A stretch of 64,000 bases of DNA from Argopecten irradians (lineage: Eukaryota; Mollusca; Bivalvia; Pectinida; Pectinidae). The stretch is from NCBI RefSeq assembly GCF_041381155.1, contig NC_091138.1, forward strand, positions 33,163,604 to 33,227,603. The letters run 5' to 3'. Below are positions 1 through 12,000 of the stretch, piece by piece. A program made the position numbers and the translations under genes. The first letter of the stretch is position 1; every line of letters begins with the position of its first letter. The notes beneath the pieces are model-generated. The model had not been told where the DNA came from and ran no database searches. It saw nothing but the letters and a program-made list of their open reading frames with translations.

Positions 1-320
1 GTATTATGTTCACACTGTATGAATTGACCTCTTGTGGCACACAGAGGTGTGCCCAGAGTGTAATAATAAAATCTGAAATCTGAGTTGGATAACAAAAACG
101 ACACTAAGTAAAATATACAGACTATTTATTGATGGTAAGCTCTAACAAAAACAAAACAAAATGGATGTTTCAACATATTTGGAAAGCCCGTATTAGAAAC
201 TTAACATTTGGTGAAAGCCATGATAAAACATTGCAAAAAATGTCATTTAGACAGTTTTACTATTTGTGGGAGGCACTTTCTGGAAATATCGTAAAACAAT
301 AGATTTTTCCTTTTCCACAT

Positions 321-670
321 AGTTTAAAGATGCTCCACCACAGTCAGAGCATAAACAATATTTGTAATTAGCACAAAAATCCACATAAAACAATTTGGTT
401 TGCTTTTGTTGTTTGTGCAATCAGTACCTCTCTCCATATTGGGCATAATGTCAAAATGTTTTTTTCAAGATGCAATTAATTAGTTTAAATAGTAAGTAGA
501 GTCTACTTTTATTCTACAGTAAAATAAGTAGCTCAAACTTTTTAATATGGCGATAATAGTGTTGAAAAGTAAGTAACTTTTGTTAATGCAGAAAAAATAC
601 TAATTCGTCTGTCACTTTTTTTCATGTATAAAAAATTACAATTCGTCGACGGTGTAGCACCTTTAAAGCT
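321..670. mobile_element. MITE with TTTAAAGATGCTCCAC termini, copy 1
   Basis: The left end AGTTTAAAGATGCTCCACC and right end GGTGTAGCACCTTTAAAGCT are inverted. Internal blocks such as ATGCAATTAATTA and GTAAGTAACTTTTGT recur in the copy at 37452-37819. Non-coding. Confidence 0.7.
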
Positions 671-884
671 CACATAGAAAGAATAACAACACAAAACCAA
701 TGTACATGTATTCCAACAATAATGAAAATACCTATGCTGTCTTTGTTTCGTCTCTTACTTCTACCAATGGTGAAAAGATCCATTATTTTCTTCTAGTTTT
801 TCACATGTTATCTATCAATAAGGACTTAGAATGCGCTACCGTCATACGAACGAAACAAAAAAAAAACAGTAGGTCTTTTCACAA

Positions 885-1127
885 CTGCTGAAAAGCCCTA
901 GCAAGAAACGAAGCAAAGCAATAGGCCTTTCGTAATTGGTAAACAAAACATATAAGTTGAATAATTAAACAATAAACATGTATATTACTTTATTGATAGT
1001 ATAAATGAAGGTACAATAAAGTAATATACATGTATATTGTTTAATTATTCATCTTATATCGGGTTTTTTTACCTATTACGAAAGGCCTGTTGCTTTGCTT
1101 CGTTTCTTGCTATGGCTTTCCAGCAAA
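885..1127. mobile_element. Long hairpin MITE
   Basis: Arms of about 100 bp: GCTGAAAAGCCCTAGCAAG, AACGAAGCAAAGCAATAGGC and AATAATTAAACAATA on the left are matched in inverse order on the right, around a loop near 1000-1018. The inner stem CAATAAAGTAATATACATGT is nearly perfect. No open frame of note. Confidence 0.75.
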
Positions 1128-1664
1128 TGGTCGTTTAACTATTTGGTGAAAGCCCAAATCAGGTGAAAGCCCAAATCATTGTGAAACAATTTTTTTTCTA
1201 CAATTAGTTAAAACCCCGTAAAAGAAGATAAATGTATATAAAACAATGGGTCTTCTCATTTTTATGGGAAAGATCCTTGTCTTTTCACCATGTGTTGGGT
1301 CGAAACCACTTAAAAGAAAACATAGGAAACCAAGAAAAATCTATAGTTTTTTCCCCGTTGGTAGAACTTTATAACTACATAATTACATAAATAAACATTA
1401 CAAGACAATGAGTCTTTACACCAATGATAGAAAGACCTTTATCAGAAACGAAACAAAAATAGCCATAATCAAAATATAAAAAACAATTTCCTACCGATGA
1501 AGACCCCTCCTCCACGACAATCGTCTGCTCCTCAGTCGCCATTCAAAATCTATCGTTATCAGACGTAAAACAAAATAAAACACTACTGGAGACAACTTTT
1601 CCGCAATAAAGATAATGTTCTAGATTTTCTTTACTTTTGTTCATCACATTTTGTATGACGCATC

Positions 1665-1695
<31 letters not shown>

Positions 1696-3667
1696 TAAAT
1701 TAAAGGTAAGTTGCCTTTTCCTTTATTCAGATACAGCACGTGATGCATCATAAGATTCGCAGACGATACAAATAAACAACCATATGATTCTGGTCACGTG
1801 TCTTAACCACGAGTGTTTGACAGGTTTTAGTCCTATTCATACATTTCGTTAATTTAAATTTATTTTAATTTATGTATATCTTATTTCTTATTCATTGAAT
1901 CATATACATATACTCAGATTGCTTGGCATCAAGCAATAACTTAGAATAACAATGAAATACATCTCTACTGCAAATATTATGCAAAGTTTTCTTTCATTTT
2001 TATTTCATGTTTTGAAGAACATGTTTACATAGTTTGCATATTTTAGCTTTAAACGTTAAATAACGCTTTGATATCATGATGCGTGCATTTTAGAGGAAAC
2101 TACATATTTAAGAAAGCCATTTAAAAGATATATATTAGCATTAGTATAAAGTGCGCAGTTGTGGATTCAATGCAATTTCATTCTAAAAACATTCAGCTCG
2201 ACGGAGTGCTCAGTCATAAAGCAACGAACAGAAATACAACATGGCATATAAAATGGTTATAACATATAGATTATTACACAGATTAATAATTAACCTTCTA
2301 TAAGTACTGTATAATTCCTTTACAATTTCCATTCTGAATAATTGAACTTCCTTAATGCTGGTAATATGAATTATAAATAAATATTTGTTTTCAGAAGAAA
2401 TGATAACCTGGTTTTCAAATGGCATTGAATGTTAACAATATTTTGGAATCTTTCCAAAGATTATAATTCCCGATACGATTTTCAAGACCTTATTTTTCAC
2501 GCTTTACGCATTCCAGGACGAATTTACCCACACTAGAGATAAAATGTCATACGATTCCTCCCATTACAACACATCACTTCACTTAACCCTTGCTATGCCT
2601 GATGGCACATAGGACATACTAGTCATCTCCATTCTCTTTGCTGTTCTTGGCAGTTTTAATTTTTTATCTCTATGATTCTTCTCCGCGTTCTCATCGGTAT
2701 CCTCGTCCCTTCTGTTGTCCACCTTAGCTATGTCATTTGTTGGTTTCTGAAGAACACTACAAAGCTATATCGATCTCAGCGAACTACATTTTAATATTAA
2801 TGTTTTAAAAAGTTTACCTACACAGCTAAATATCATACAGCTAGGAAATTATTTGGGTTTGATTTATCTCCCTTTTTATGTTATGGAGTAATCCCAGCTC
2901 TAAACCATTCAAATGGGAAATATCCGAAAAATATTTCATTAAATCATATACACTAAAATTCGCCCGTGAAATAAGTTGATTTACAGTACCATCCAATACC
3001 ATACGTCATTTCACGTTACATAATGACTACATTGCCTGTACTCCTACTTTCTGTTAAAATCACGTGAAAAGTGGACGGCTAATAATATCTTAAATATCAT
3101 GTATTATTCTTATTTAAACATCACAACACGGGTTGACTTGGCTGTATCAATGTATTCAATAGTAACACGTTCATCTGTATACTCTAAGTAAAAAATACAT
3201 AAGCACCAGTTACTTCTAACTAAACAGTGTACCGACCACTTCCGTATATATAACACCTGCTTTATAAGACAACTTTCGTAGGACACCAGCTGGTCAATTT
3301 CAATACTATTTGTCACTACCATCTTGTAGATCAATGCTGCCTTCAATCATAACATCATTATCTCGTCACTAAATGGCGGATTTTTCAAATCGCAATATGT
3401 CTGTGGAGCAAGCCGTCCATCCGTCCGTCAACATTTTTCTATTTACTCATCATAATTATGACGGTTTCCTCAGTCCATAGATATGTAAATATTGTATTTT
3501 GGGATCAAACTAAATATGACCGATAGGAATAAACAATTGAAGGTTGTTTCGATTCTCTGAATATACTGAAGGGATCTTTCTCAAATTGCATATTTAGGTT
3601 TCCCTGTGTTTCTAGTTGTAGGAAAATTTTCGATAACTGAAATTTGTCCTAACAGTTTGTACTCTAT
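1128..3667. other. Gene-free AT-rich region
   Basis: Nothing supportable beyond an (AT)n microsatellite at about 1668-1691. Short open frames here lack similarity or codon structure. Confidence 0.5.
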
Positions 3668-4079
3668 AGCCCGGTAGCTTATGTTATTCCGTGGGCTTTT
3701 CGTGATGAAGTTTGACACCATATATCAAAATGTTCAGTAGGCCACCCTCTTTCAAAAAAATGATGGTGTCAATTTTTTTGACCATGTGGAGGGGTCAAGG
3801 TCAAGGGTCAAAGGTAAATTGGTTTAGAAAAATGGCCAAAAAACTGGCGAGAGTAAGATTATATTTTCACTTTAAAAGCGACTTACTTGAATTTTCTTCT
3901 TCAATATATGCCATATGTTTAATTTATTTACTTTTGTGTGAGTTCATAATGGGAATTTTTTGAAAAAGGTCAGAAGGAGTTAAGGTCAAAGTCATACTAG
4001 CTAGTTTCTTTCATACCCAAATGAAATTAAAAAATAGTGACATCAATATTTACATATATTACGGCAAAATATTGAAAAT

Positions 4080-5150
4080 TAAGTGCAAAATGTACAAAAA
4101 TATGTAACATATGAATGATAACCTTATTACAGACGATTCATTTAAAAAAATATATCAAAATAAACCACACTAGCAACTGGTTTTATACCCTAGCAATCGA
4201 AAACCAATCTTCAGTTCGACCACAAAAAACAGACTTTTTCAAAAGTAAATATCTTGGAAACGCAACCATAGTTGGTATTGAACATCATATCAATGTTATG
4301 GCATATATCTGAGCTAAATAATCTTAAAACCAAAATCCGTAGTCAGGCATCCATTTTTTGTCAAATAACCAATCAAATGATGCTGTTACATAACTTTTCA
4401 AAAAGAATTTTAGCATGTGTTTTCCTATATTTCATATATCTTACGACAAAATATTAAAAATTAGGTGTCAAATTTACAAATATATATTACATATGGATGA
4501 GAGCCCCGTAACTGCCGATTTATTTAGAAAATTATCAAAATTAAACCACCCTAGCAACTAATTTTATACCCTTGCAACCGAAAACCAATCTTTATAAATT
4601 TCTTGGAAACGCAACCATAGTTGGTATTGAACATCATATCAATGTAATGGCATATATCTGAGCAAAAAATCTTAAAACTAAAATCCGTAGTCAGTTATCC
4701 ATTTTTTATCAAATAACCAATCAAATGATGCTGTTTTCATAACTTTTCAAAAAGAATTTTAGCATGTGTTTTCCTATATTTCATATATTTTACCTCAAAA
4801 TAATAAAATTAGGTGCTAAATTTACAAACATATATTACATATGGATGATAGCCCCAATTACAAGCGATTTATTTAGAAAATTATCAAAATTACCCCCCTA
4901 GCAACTGGTTTTATACCCTAGCAACCGAAAAGTAAATATCTTGGAAATGCAACCATAGTTGGTATTGAACATCATATCAATGTTATGGCATATATCTGAG
5001 CTAAAAAAAACTGTAAAATAAAAATCTGTAGTCAGGCAGCCATTTTTTGTCAAATTACTAATCAGAATATATGCTGTTTTCGTAACTTTTTAAAAAGGAT
5101 TTTAGCAGGTTTTTTTTCCTATATTTACTAACTTTGCTATTTCCATATAA
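4080..5150 (+). repeat. Tandem repeat, about 350-390 bp unit, three copies
   Basis: The block AGCAACTGGTTTTATACCCT recurs near 4171, 4552 and 4899, each preceded by TACATATGGATGATAGC-like sequence and followed by TAGTTGGTATTGAACATCAT. A further partial copy lies at about 5760-5870. Confidence 0.8.
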
Positions 5151-5455
5151 ACGACTTCTTCTCTGAAACTAAGCATGGGATAGCACTCATAATGCAATGG
5201 TAGCATCCTTGTAGGGTGGGGATTCAATATTGTACAAATGATGTTGCTGACCATTCTGGGGCCTGAGAGGCAGGGTCAAAAGGGATCAATTTTGTTGTTA
5301 CCTTATAAACGACTTCTTCTCTGCAACTAAGCATGGGATAACACTCATAATGCAATGGTAACATCCTTATATGGTGGGGATTTAAAATTGTACAAATAAT
5401 GGGCTGACCCACGGGGCCTTAGGCGCGGGGTCAAAAGGGTCAATTAGGCTACTAT
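5149..5455 (+). repeat. Tandem repeat, ~155 bp unit, two copies plus partial third
   Basis: ATAAACGACTTCTTCTCTG followed by AACTAAGCATGGGATA recurs at about 5149 and 5307; a diverged third copy begins near 5461. Each copy carries TGGTGGGGATTC or a close variant. Confidence 0.75.
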
Positions 5456-7854
5456 TTTCATATAAATTACTTCCTCTCTGAAACTATGTATTGGATAGCA
5501 CTCATATTCGTATGGCATCTATAGCATCATTATATGGTTGGGATTCCAAATTAAACAAATCGTGGGGGTCAATTTTGCTTTTTTTTTTTCTAATTGTAAG
5601 AGTCTTTGTGATAATTACTCAAAAAAAAAAAAAAAAAAAAAAAAAAAACGGTGAGCGATACAGTCCCTCTGGGCCTTTTGTTTTTTCCATCAATCAAAAT
5701 ATGCTGGTTTTTTTTTTTTTTTTTATTATTTTTCAAGAAAAGGATATTAGCATATTTTTACGATATTTCATATATATTATGCCAAGATATTGAAAATTAG
5801 GTGCCAAATTTACAAAAAACATATTACATATGGATGATAACACCAATACAGGCGATTTGTTTAGAATTTTTGTCCGTAACTGAGTTGATACCTTATCAAA
5901 CCCTGAAAGTATCGCACCCATGAACAATGGATGGAAAATGACAGAAAATGGAACTCTAGTGCCCGTGATGACATTGTGTCTGCTGCAATGCATACAATGT
6001 ATTAAGTTTGCTACCATTATGATAACGTGCAAAGAATACGTAACTGGCATGTCAATTTTCTAAAAAGAGTTTCAAATATTTGACAGATGGGGAAAAATAG
6101 GACACAAATCATAGTTCCAGTTTCCCGTAAAATGATCCAAAATTATCCTTGTAAACATGTTTTATGAACTCATTTCTCTGAACATATATTAAAACATTCT
6201 CTTACAAACTTATTTGTGTCTATGCAAAAAGAATAAAAGGCATTTTACTTTTAAACTTGAGTTTCTGGTTACCAAAGCCCCATTATTGCATATTTGACCA
6301 TGAGAACTTTGACCCCTAACCATGATCCTACCGCATGATCGAACAATTGACGCTCCATTTACAGATATTGTTAAATATCATTTACCAGTGAAAACAAATT
6401 GAAACCATAGCAACCAAATGTTCATCCATTATTTATACGTCCATTTTTATCTCTATTGAATGATTTGATATGTCATAATACAGACATATATAAGTTACAA
6501 TAATTGACGAAGTTTAAACATATTTAAGACAACAACTAATGAATTATTGGCCATTTTACAAAACTTGTGTATAGTGACCAGGTTACCATAGCAACTATTC
6601 TTTCGACAAATGAAAACCTGCTTGTTCATCTGCACATGCTCTTCAACATTACTGTGAAAATAAATTGATATTGGCCCAGTATTTCAAGAGTTGTCCGGAG
6701 TTATGTTGTTTGTATTTTTTATTTCAACAAATGACCTGTGTATATGTTGACCTAGTTACCATGGCAACCAACATAATGGCAAACGAAAACATGCGTGTAC
6801 ATTTACACATGGTCCTCAACATTGCTGCCAAGTTTCAATGAAGTTATTTAGTAGTAAAGAAGGTGTAACTTGAAAACATTTTTCTTGTGAAAGACAAACA
6901 GACAGACAGACAGGCAAGTCAATTCAATACATATATAAACACCCCTCTTGCCATCGAACGGGATGGGGTATAGCAATATATTGATTATATTATATTTTCA
7001 AAAGGCGTTTTTGATAAATCTGAAGTTTGTTCAATGTGTCTGAACTAACATAAAAACATTTATGAAACCGTTTTTGGGGGAAAAGACCGATTGAATACTA
7101 TTTATTAACTATTTATGTTTATAGCTAAGATCATGTTTGTTATTTAACTTGCTCTCAGTTTTCCCTAAAATTACCAAAATTGAATTGTTTTTGGTGATAT
7201 TTTGACAAAATATTTATCTAAAAGTATTATAAAACATTCCACTATACATAATTAGCATACTTGATTCTAAAATGAAATAATAGGAATTAAAAGGTGATCT
7301 ACCTTAAAACTTGAAGTTCTCGCTGCCAAAGGAGGTATTATTGCATATTTGACCATATGACATTTGACCCCTAACTTTGACCTCACTACATGTTCAAAAA
7401 AATGACACCATCATTTTTCCGAAAGAGGGTGACCTACTGAACATTTTGATATATGGTGTCAAACTTCATCAAGAAGTGCCCAAAACACGACATAAGCCAC
7501 CGAACTACTATACACATACTATATTTACGTTTGCCTTTGTTGTGACTTTTGACATATATCGACAAAATTGGAAACGACATGTGTAAACAACATTGTACTG
7601 TTATCAAATTGTAATATACAGTACGTATGTCTAGAATGTCGGTTATTGATCGTGGGCGACATTTGATTTACCTGTCACCCAAATTGTTACACACATATGG
7701 ACTGTATAATGCATTTTGGTAACAGTTCAAATGACCTTCATAAAGGCAATCACTGTAAACTGTATTACAATCTTTAATTTACGTTTATGATAGCAACGAT
7801 ACCAATAACATGTGACATCTTAAATTGCTATGTTTAGTCAGTAATCATCCATTC

Positions 7855-8079
7855 GGTTTTTGGTTTCATTAATATTAACGTCCTATTAACAGCCAGGGTC
7901 ATGTAAGGACGTGTCAGTATTGTTGGTGGAGGAAAAGACAGAGTACCCGGAGAAAAACCACCGATCAGTCGTCAGTACCTGGCAACTGCCCTACATGGGA
8001 TTCGAACCTGCATCCTAGAGGTGCAGGGCTTGTGGTAATATGTTGGGACATCTTAACCACTCGGCCACGGCGGCCCCCG
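7855..8079 (-). mobile_element. tRNA-derived SINE
   Basis: Read on the minus strand, the 5' end GGGGGCCGCCGTGGCCGAGT contains a tRNA A box (TGGCCGAGTGG at 8067-8057), and the B box GGTTCGAATCC lies at 8008-7998. The spacing and A box resemble a Ser/Leu-type tRNA. The tail carries GGTTTTTCTCCGGGTACTC and GGCTGTTAATAGGACGTTAA blocks shared with other copies here (39063, 57001). This tail type is common in mollusc genomes as I know them. Confidence 0.8.
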
Positions 8080-8508
8080 ACATCATCCATTCGTAAATAC
8101 TTTGATAACTTCTTTCGCTTCAATTCGACAGCTATAAGGCCACTGTAATTTACCATCTACATGTTACCTCTTCTTAGACACCACTATTGACTGATTACTA
8201 ACTAATTAAGGCTCATCTTGTAAAGCATCACTGTTTACGAAACTAAGCAATGTTTCAAAATAATTTCCTTGGACCTCATTAATGTCACTCAATTGTATTT
8301 CATTTATGAACTTAATGACACAAGATAATTACATGGAAACACCTTTAATGATTAACATTAATATTAACATGAAATATGACTTCCCCATGGAACATTTGCT
8401 GCAAAAGTATAATGCTTGAATTCTCTGACAATAAAAATATAGCTATAAAACTTTATAATATTTTCTATTTTAAGTTTTACTATTTTATCTATTTACCCCA
8501 TATATGTA

Positions 8509-9005
8509 TTAATTTGTTTCTTTTGGAATTGTGTAAGGAGCCAACTCATGTTCGTCCATGTCACCGTGAAAACCTGCTTCCTCTGTTTCCTCAGCTTCTA
8601 CTTCGTCTTGTTCATCGCTTTCTCCTTCTTCTGAACTTTCTGAATCTCCTGCGGAATCTTCCTCGCTACTTTCACCTTCACTGTCTTCTTCTGAAGATGA
8701 ACTTACATCAGTTACGGATTCTCCTTCTTCTTCAACTACTGGTTCGATGTCCCCAGTTTCAGTTTTGATATCTTCTTCCTGCTCCTCTTGCTCCTGCTCA
8801 TCCTCCTCCTCTTGCTCTTCCTCTTGTTCTTCTTCCGCTTCCTGTTCTTCCTCCTCATCCTGTTCTTCTTCCGCTTCCTGTTCTTCGTCCTCCTTTTGTT
8901 TCTCCTGCTCCTCATCGTCTTCATCCTCCTCCTCTTCTATCTCCTCATTTTCCTCATCTTCGAACTCTTTTTCAGGCACATCCGCTGTATCAACATCACC
9001 ACCGC
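8509..9005 (-). other. Acidic Glu/Asp/Ser-rich C-terminal domain of gene A
   Basis: The C-terminal 160 or so residues of gene A are dominated by Glu and Asp, with Gln and Lys spacers, followed by a serine block of the SSEED and SEEGESDE type. Many serines sit in S-x-E context, the known FAM20C secretory-kinase consensus, so phosphorylation and calcium binding are plausible inferences. The acidic stretch leaves the complementary strand open as long Ser/Cys or Leu frames, which are not genes. A short mixed end with the HELAPYT motif precedes the stop at 8509-8511. Confidence 0.85.
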
Positions 9006-12000
9006 TAACTGGGCCCACTGGTATATGCATATCTTCTTCGGCATACGGAAACATTACAGCAAAAGAAGGTTTTGATACCCACTGTCCTGTCCCTGGAGCA
9101 GCCTGTCCGTCTTTATTAATCATTTGTGGGGCCTCCCCTGAAGATTTTCCTATTAACATAGGCGCTGGCTGTCCGTCTTTCCCCATCATCATTTCTGGCG
9201 CTGGCGCCTCTCCTGAAGATTTCCCCATAAACATTGGCGCTGGCTGTCCGTCTTTTCCCATCATCATTACTGGCGCTGGCGCCTCTCCTGAAGATTTCCC
9301 CATAAACATTGGCGCTGGCTGTCCGTCTTTTCCCATCATCATTACTGGCGCTGGCGCCTCTCCTGAAGATTTCCCCAAAAACATTGGCGCTGGCTGTCCG
9401 TCTTTTCCCATCATCATTACTGGCGCTGGCGCCTCACCTGAAGATTTTCCTGTAAACATATGTGCTGGCTGTCCGTCTTTACTCATCATCATTTCTGGCG
9501 CTGGCGCCTCTCCTGATGATTTTCCTATAAACATAGGCGCTGGCTGTCCGTCTTTACTCATCATCATAACTGGCGCGGGCGCCTCCCCTGAAGATTTTCC
9601 CATAAACACAGGCGCTGGTTGTCCGTCTTTGCCCATCATCATTACTGGCGCTTGCGCCTCCCCTGACGATTTTCCTACAAATATTGGCGCTGGCTGTCCG
9701 TCTTTACCCATCATCATTTCTGGTGCTGGCGCCTCACCTGAAGATTTTCCGATAAACATAGGTGCTGACTGTCCGTCTTTACCCATCATCATTTCTGGCG
9801 CTGGCACCACGCCTGAAGATTTCCCGATAAACATAGGTGCTGACTGTCCGTCTTTTCCCATCATCATAACTGGCGCGGGCGCCTCTCCTGAAGATTTTCC
9901 GATAAACATAGGCGCTGCTTGTCCATCCTTACCCATCATCATCCCTGATGTCATAGCAGGCGCTAATACATGTTCTTCACCAGGCATAAAAAGCACATTC
10001 TGTCCTTGAATCATCATCATAGGAGCATTTTTGCGACCTGCCATAACGTATCCCATTTCAGACTCCTCCAGATTTTCGGTTGGTAATAAGTTGGAATCCG
10101 AGTCGAGGAATACGACAGGAGAACTTGTTTCTCGATTAAATTCTGGAAGGTGTACGATAGCTGCAGGTTCGGAGTGATCAACAAAGTCGCCGAGATCATG
10201 GAGCTCTACAACCCCTTCTTCACCTCTTGGACCAGACGGTCCAGGTAGCCCGGGGGCTCCTATCTGTCCCGGGTGGCCAACGGGACCCGCTGGTCCAGGT
10301 TCACCTGGTGCACCAGGGAGACCTGGCGCTCCTCTCCTTCCCGTATCTCCGTGGTAACCCTGACCTCCCATGGGACCTGGTACTCCAGCATATCCTTCAG
10401 GTCCTTCTGCTCCCTGTGGACCTTGCTCTCCAAGGGGTCCTTAGATTGATGATAAATAAAAAATAATCTTAGTTTGATGACCGATATTCTTCCATATTTT
10501 ATGTATTATTGAAGGAATAATAGCTGAGTGCCAATTTGGGCCCTCTGGTTGCCATGACCGATAAGCATTATTTTTTGTTTACAGATACCCGGGGGTTAGG
10601 ACATCATGATATGACGTATGATTAAGGTCAGGTCGGAGTCCCTTGTGAGTTATAGGGGGTTAAACAGAGGGGCATTTTTTTTGTCCTGTTTTGTTGGAAC
10701 CAAATTATATTTTTGAATGTTTTTTTATGAATTATAATGCATTTATATTTTAAAAATAAAACATTTTGGAAAATATAACTTAGTTTCAAAAAATAGGTCA
10801 CAATGACCTAATTTTGTAAAATGTTAATTATGTAAGAAAAAATTGTATCTGGTACCATAATTACCAGAAAAAAGTTATGTATCATATTAGATTGCATCGA
10901 ACAATACATTTTTATATTAAAAACTTGACAAAAAATATGTTGTGGATGGGATGGAATAGGGGAGGGGAGCAAGGGGGTAGGGAGGAGGAGGATATTTTTT
11001 ATATTTTAAATTTTAAAACACCAATAAATGTATTGCTATGTTCAGAAGTAAGATAAACTGACTCGAATAGTATTATTTTTCTAAAATAAAACGCATTTGA
11101 GAGAATGTAATTATATATAATACAATGCATATTTAAAACATTTACAAAATCATTATTGCATTTGAAAATTTTTATATTAAATTATTTGAGCAAGTATATG
11201 ACCCTCTGAACATAAGCAAAAACATTTATTGGTGTTTTAAAGTTTTAAAAATAAAAATCCCCCTCACCTCTCCCCCCTGCTCCCCCTTCTCAATCCTTTA
11301 TAATCCACATTATTCCTTGCCCAAGTTTATAATATGCAAATGTATTGCTCAATGCAATATAATATAATGTATATAGCATTTTGTCAGGTATATTATGGCA
11401 TCTCATGAACTTTATTCTTATATAATTGACATTTTACAAAATCAGGTCACTGTGACCTATTTTTTGACACTAAGTTATATTTTCCAAAATCTTTAGATTT
11501 TTAACATATAAATGCATTATAATTCATAAAAAATATTTCAAATATATAATTTGGTTCCAACAAAACGGGACAAAACAGAAAATTGCCCCTCCTGTTTAAC
11601 CCCCCATAACTCACAAGGGACTCCGACCTGACCTTAATCATGCGTCATATCTTAATGTCCTACCCCCCCCGGATATCTGTAAACAAAAAATAATGTTCAT
11701 CGGTCATGGCCACCAGAGGGCCCAAATTGACACTCATCCAAATTTCAAGGAAAATATCATAATAGAAAATTGTATGAATAATCCATACGTTTGATTATCA
11801 TTAGTTTTTTTTATATCCATATGTTTATCATTGAAATTTTAAATCTCATAGGATACCATAAAATAAGTTTGTGTGTGCTATTTACCTGGTGGGCCAAAAT
11901 CGCCTCGGTCGCCTTTGGTGCCTGCGGGTCCTTGCTCCCCTGGAAAGCCTGGTGCGCCCCATTCACCCACCATTCCTGGGAAGCCAGGTTCGCCTTTGCG

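Larger units (their letters stand above)
3668..7512. mobile_element. 3.8 kb repeat unit with ~145-bp inverted ends
   Basis: Left arm 3668-3812 (TGATGAAGTTTGACACCATA, CCACCCTCTTTC, AATGATGGTGTCA, AGGGGTCAAGG) recurs inverted at 7353-7512. Between the arms lie tandem repeats (4080-5455), poly-A, and direct repeats of a CATATTTGACCATATGACA-like block at about 6249-6340 and 7300-7390. No transposase frame is present. It may be a large non-autonomous element or two inverted copies of a smaller repeat. Confidence 0.5.
10526..11735. mobile_element. Foldback element with ~0.5 kb inverted arms, in intron 3 of gene A
   Basis: The outer ends read GAGTGCCAATTTGGGCCCTC on the left and the reverse complement with one change on the right. 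The match continues inwards over the GACCTGACCTTAATCAT segments, the AT-rich TTTTGGAAAATATAACTTAG segments, the AGGTCA palindromes and the purine-rich GGGGAGGGG blocks, to a centre near 11130. Nearly the whole 1.2 kb is therefore one imperfect palindrome. No transposase frame is present. It is transcribed within the gene A intron and could form a long RNA hairpin. The family is not recognised. Confidence 0.85.

Noticed and set aside
7965-8156. Minus-strand frame across 7965-8156
   Set aside because: It is translation of the tRNA-derived SINE.
8747-10009. Long plus-strand frame rich in Ser/Cys and Ile/Gly/Ala repeats
   Set aside because: Antisense shadow of the repeated, acidic last exon of gene A; gene A has signal peptide, matching splice phases and collagen helix.
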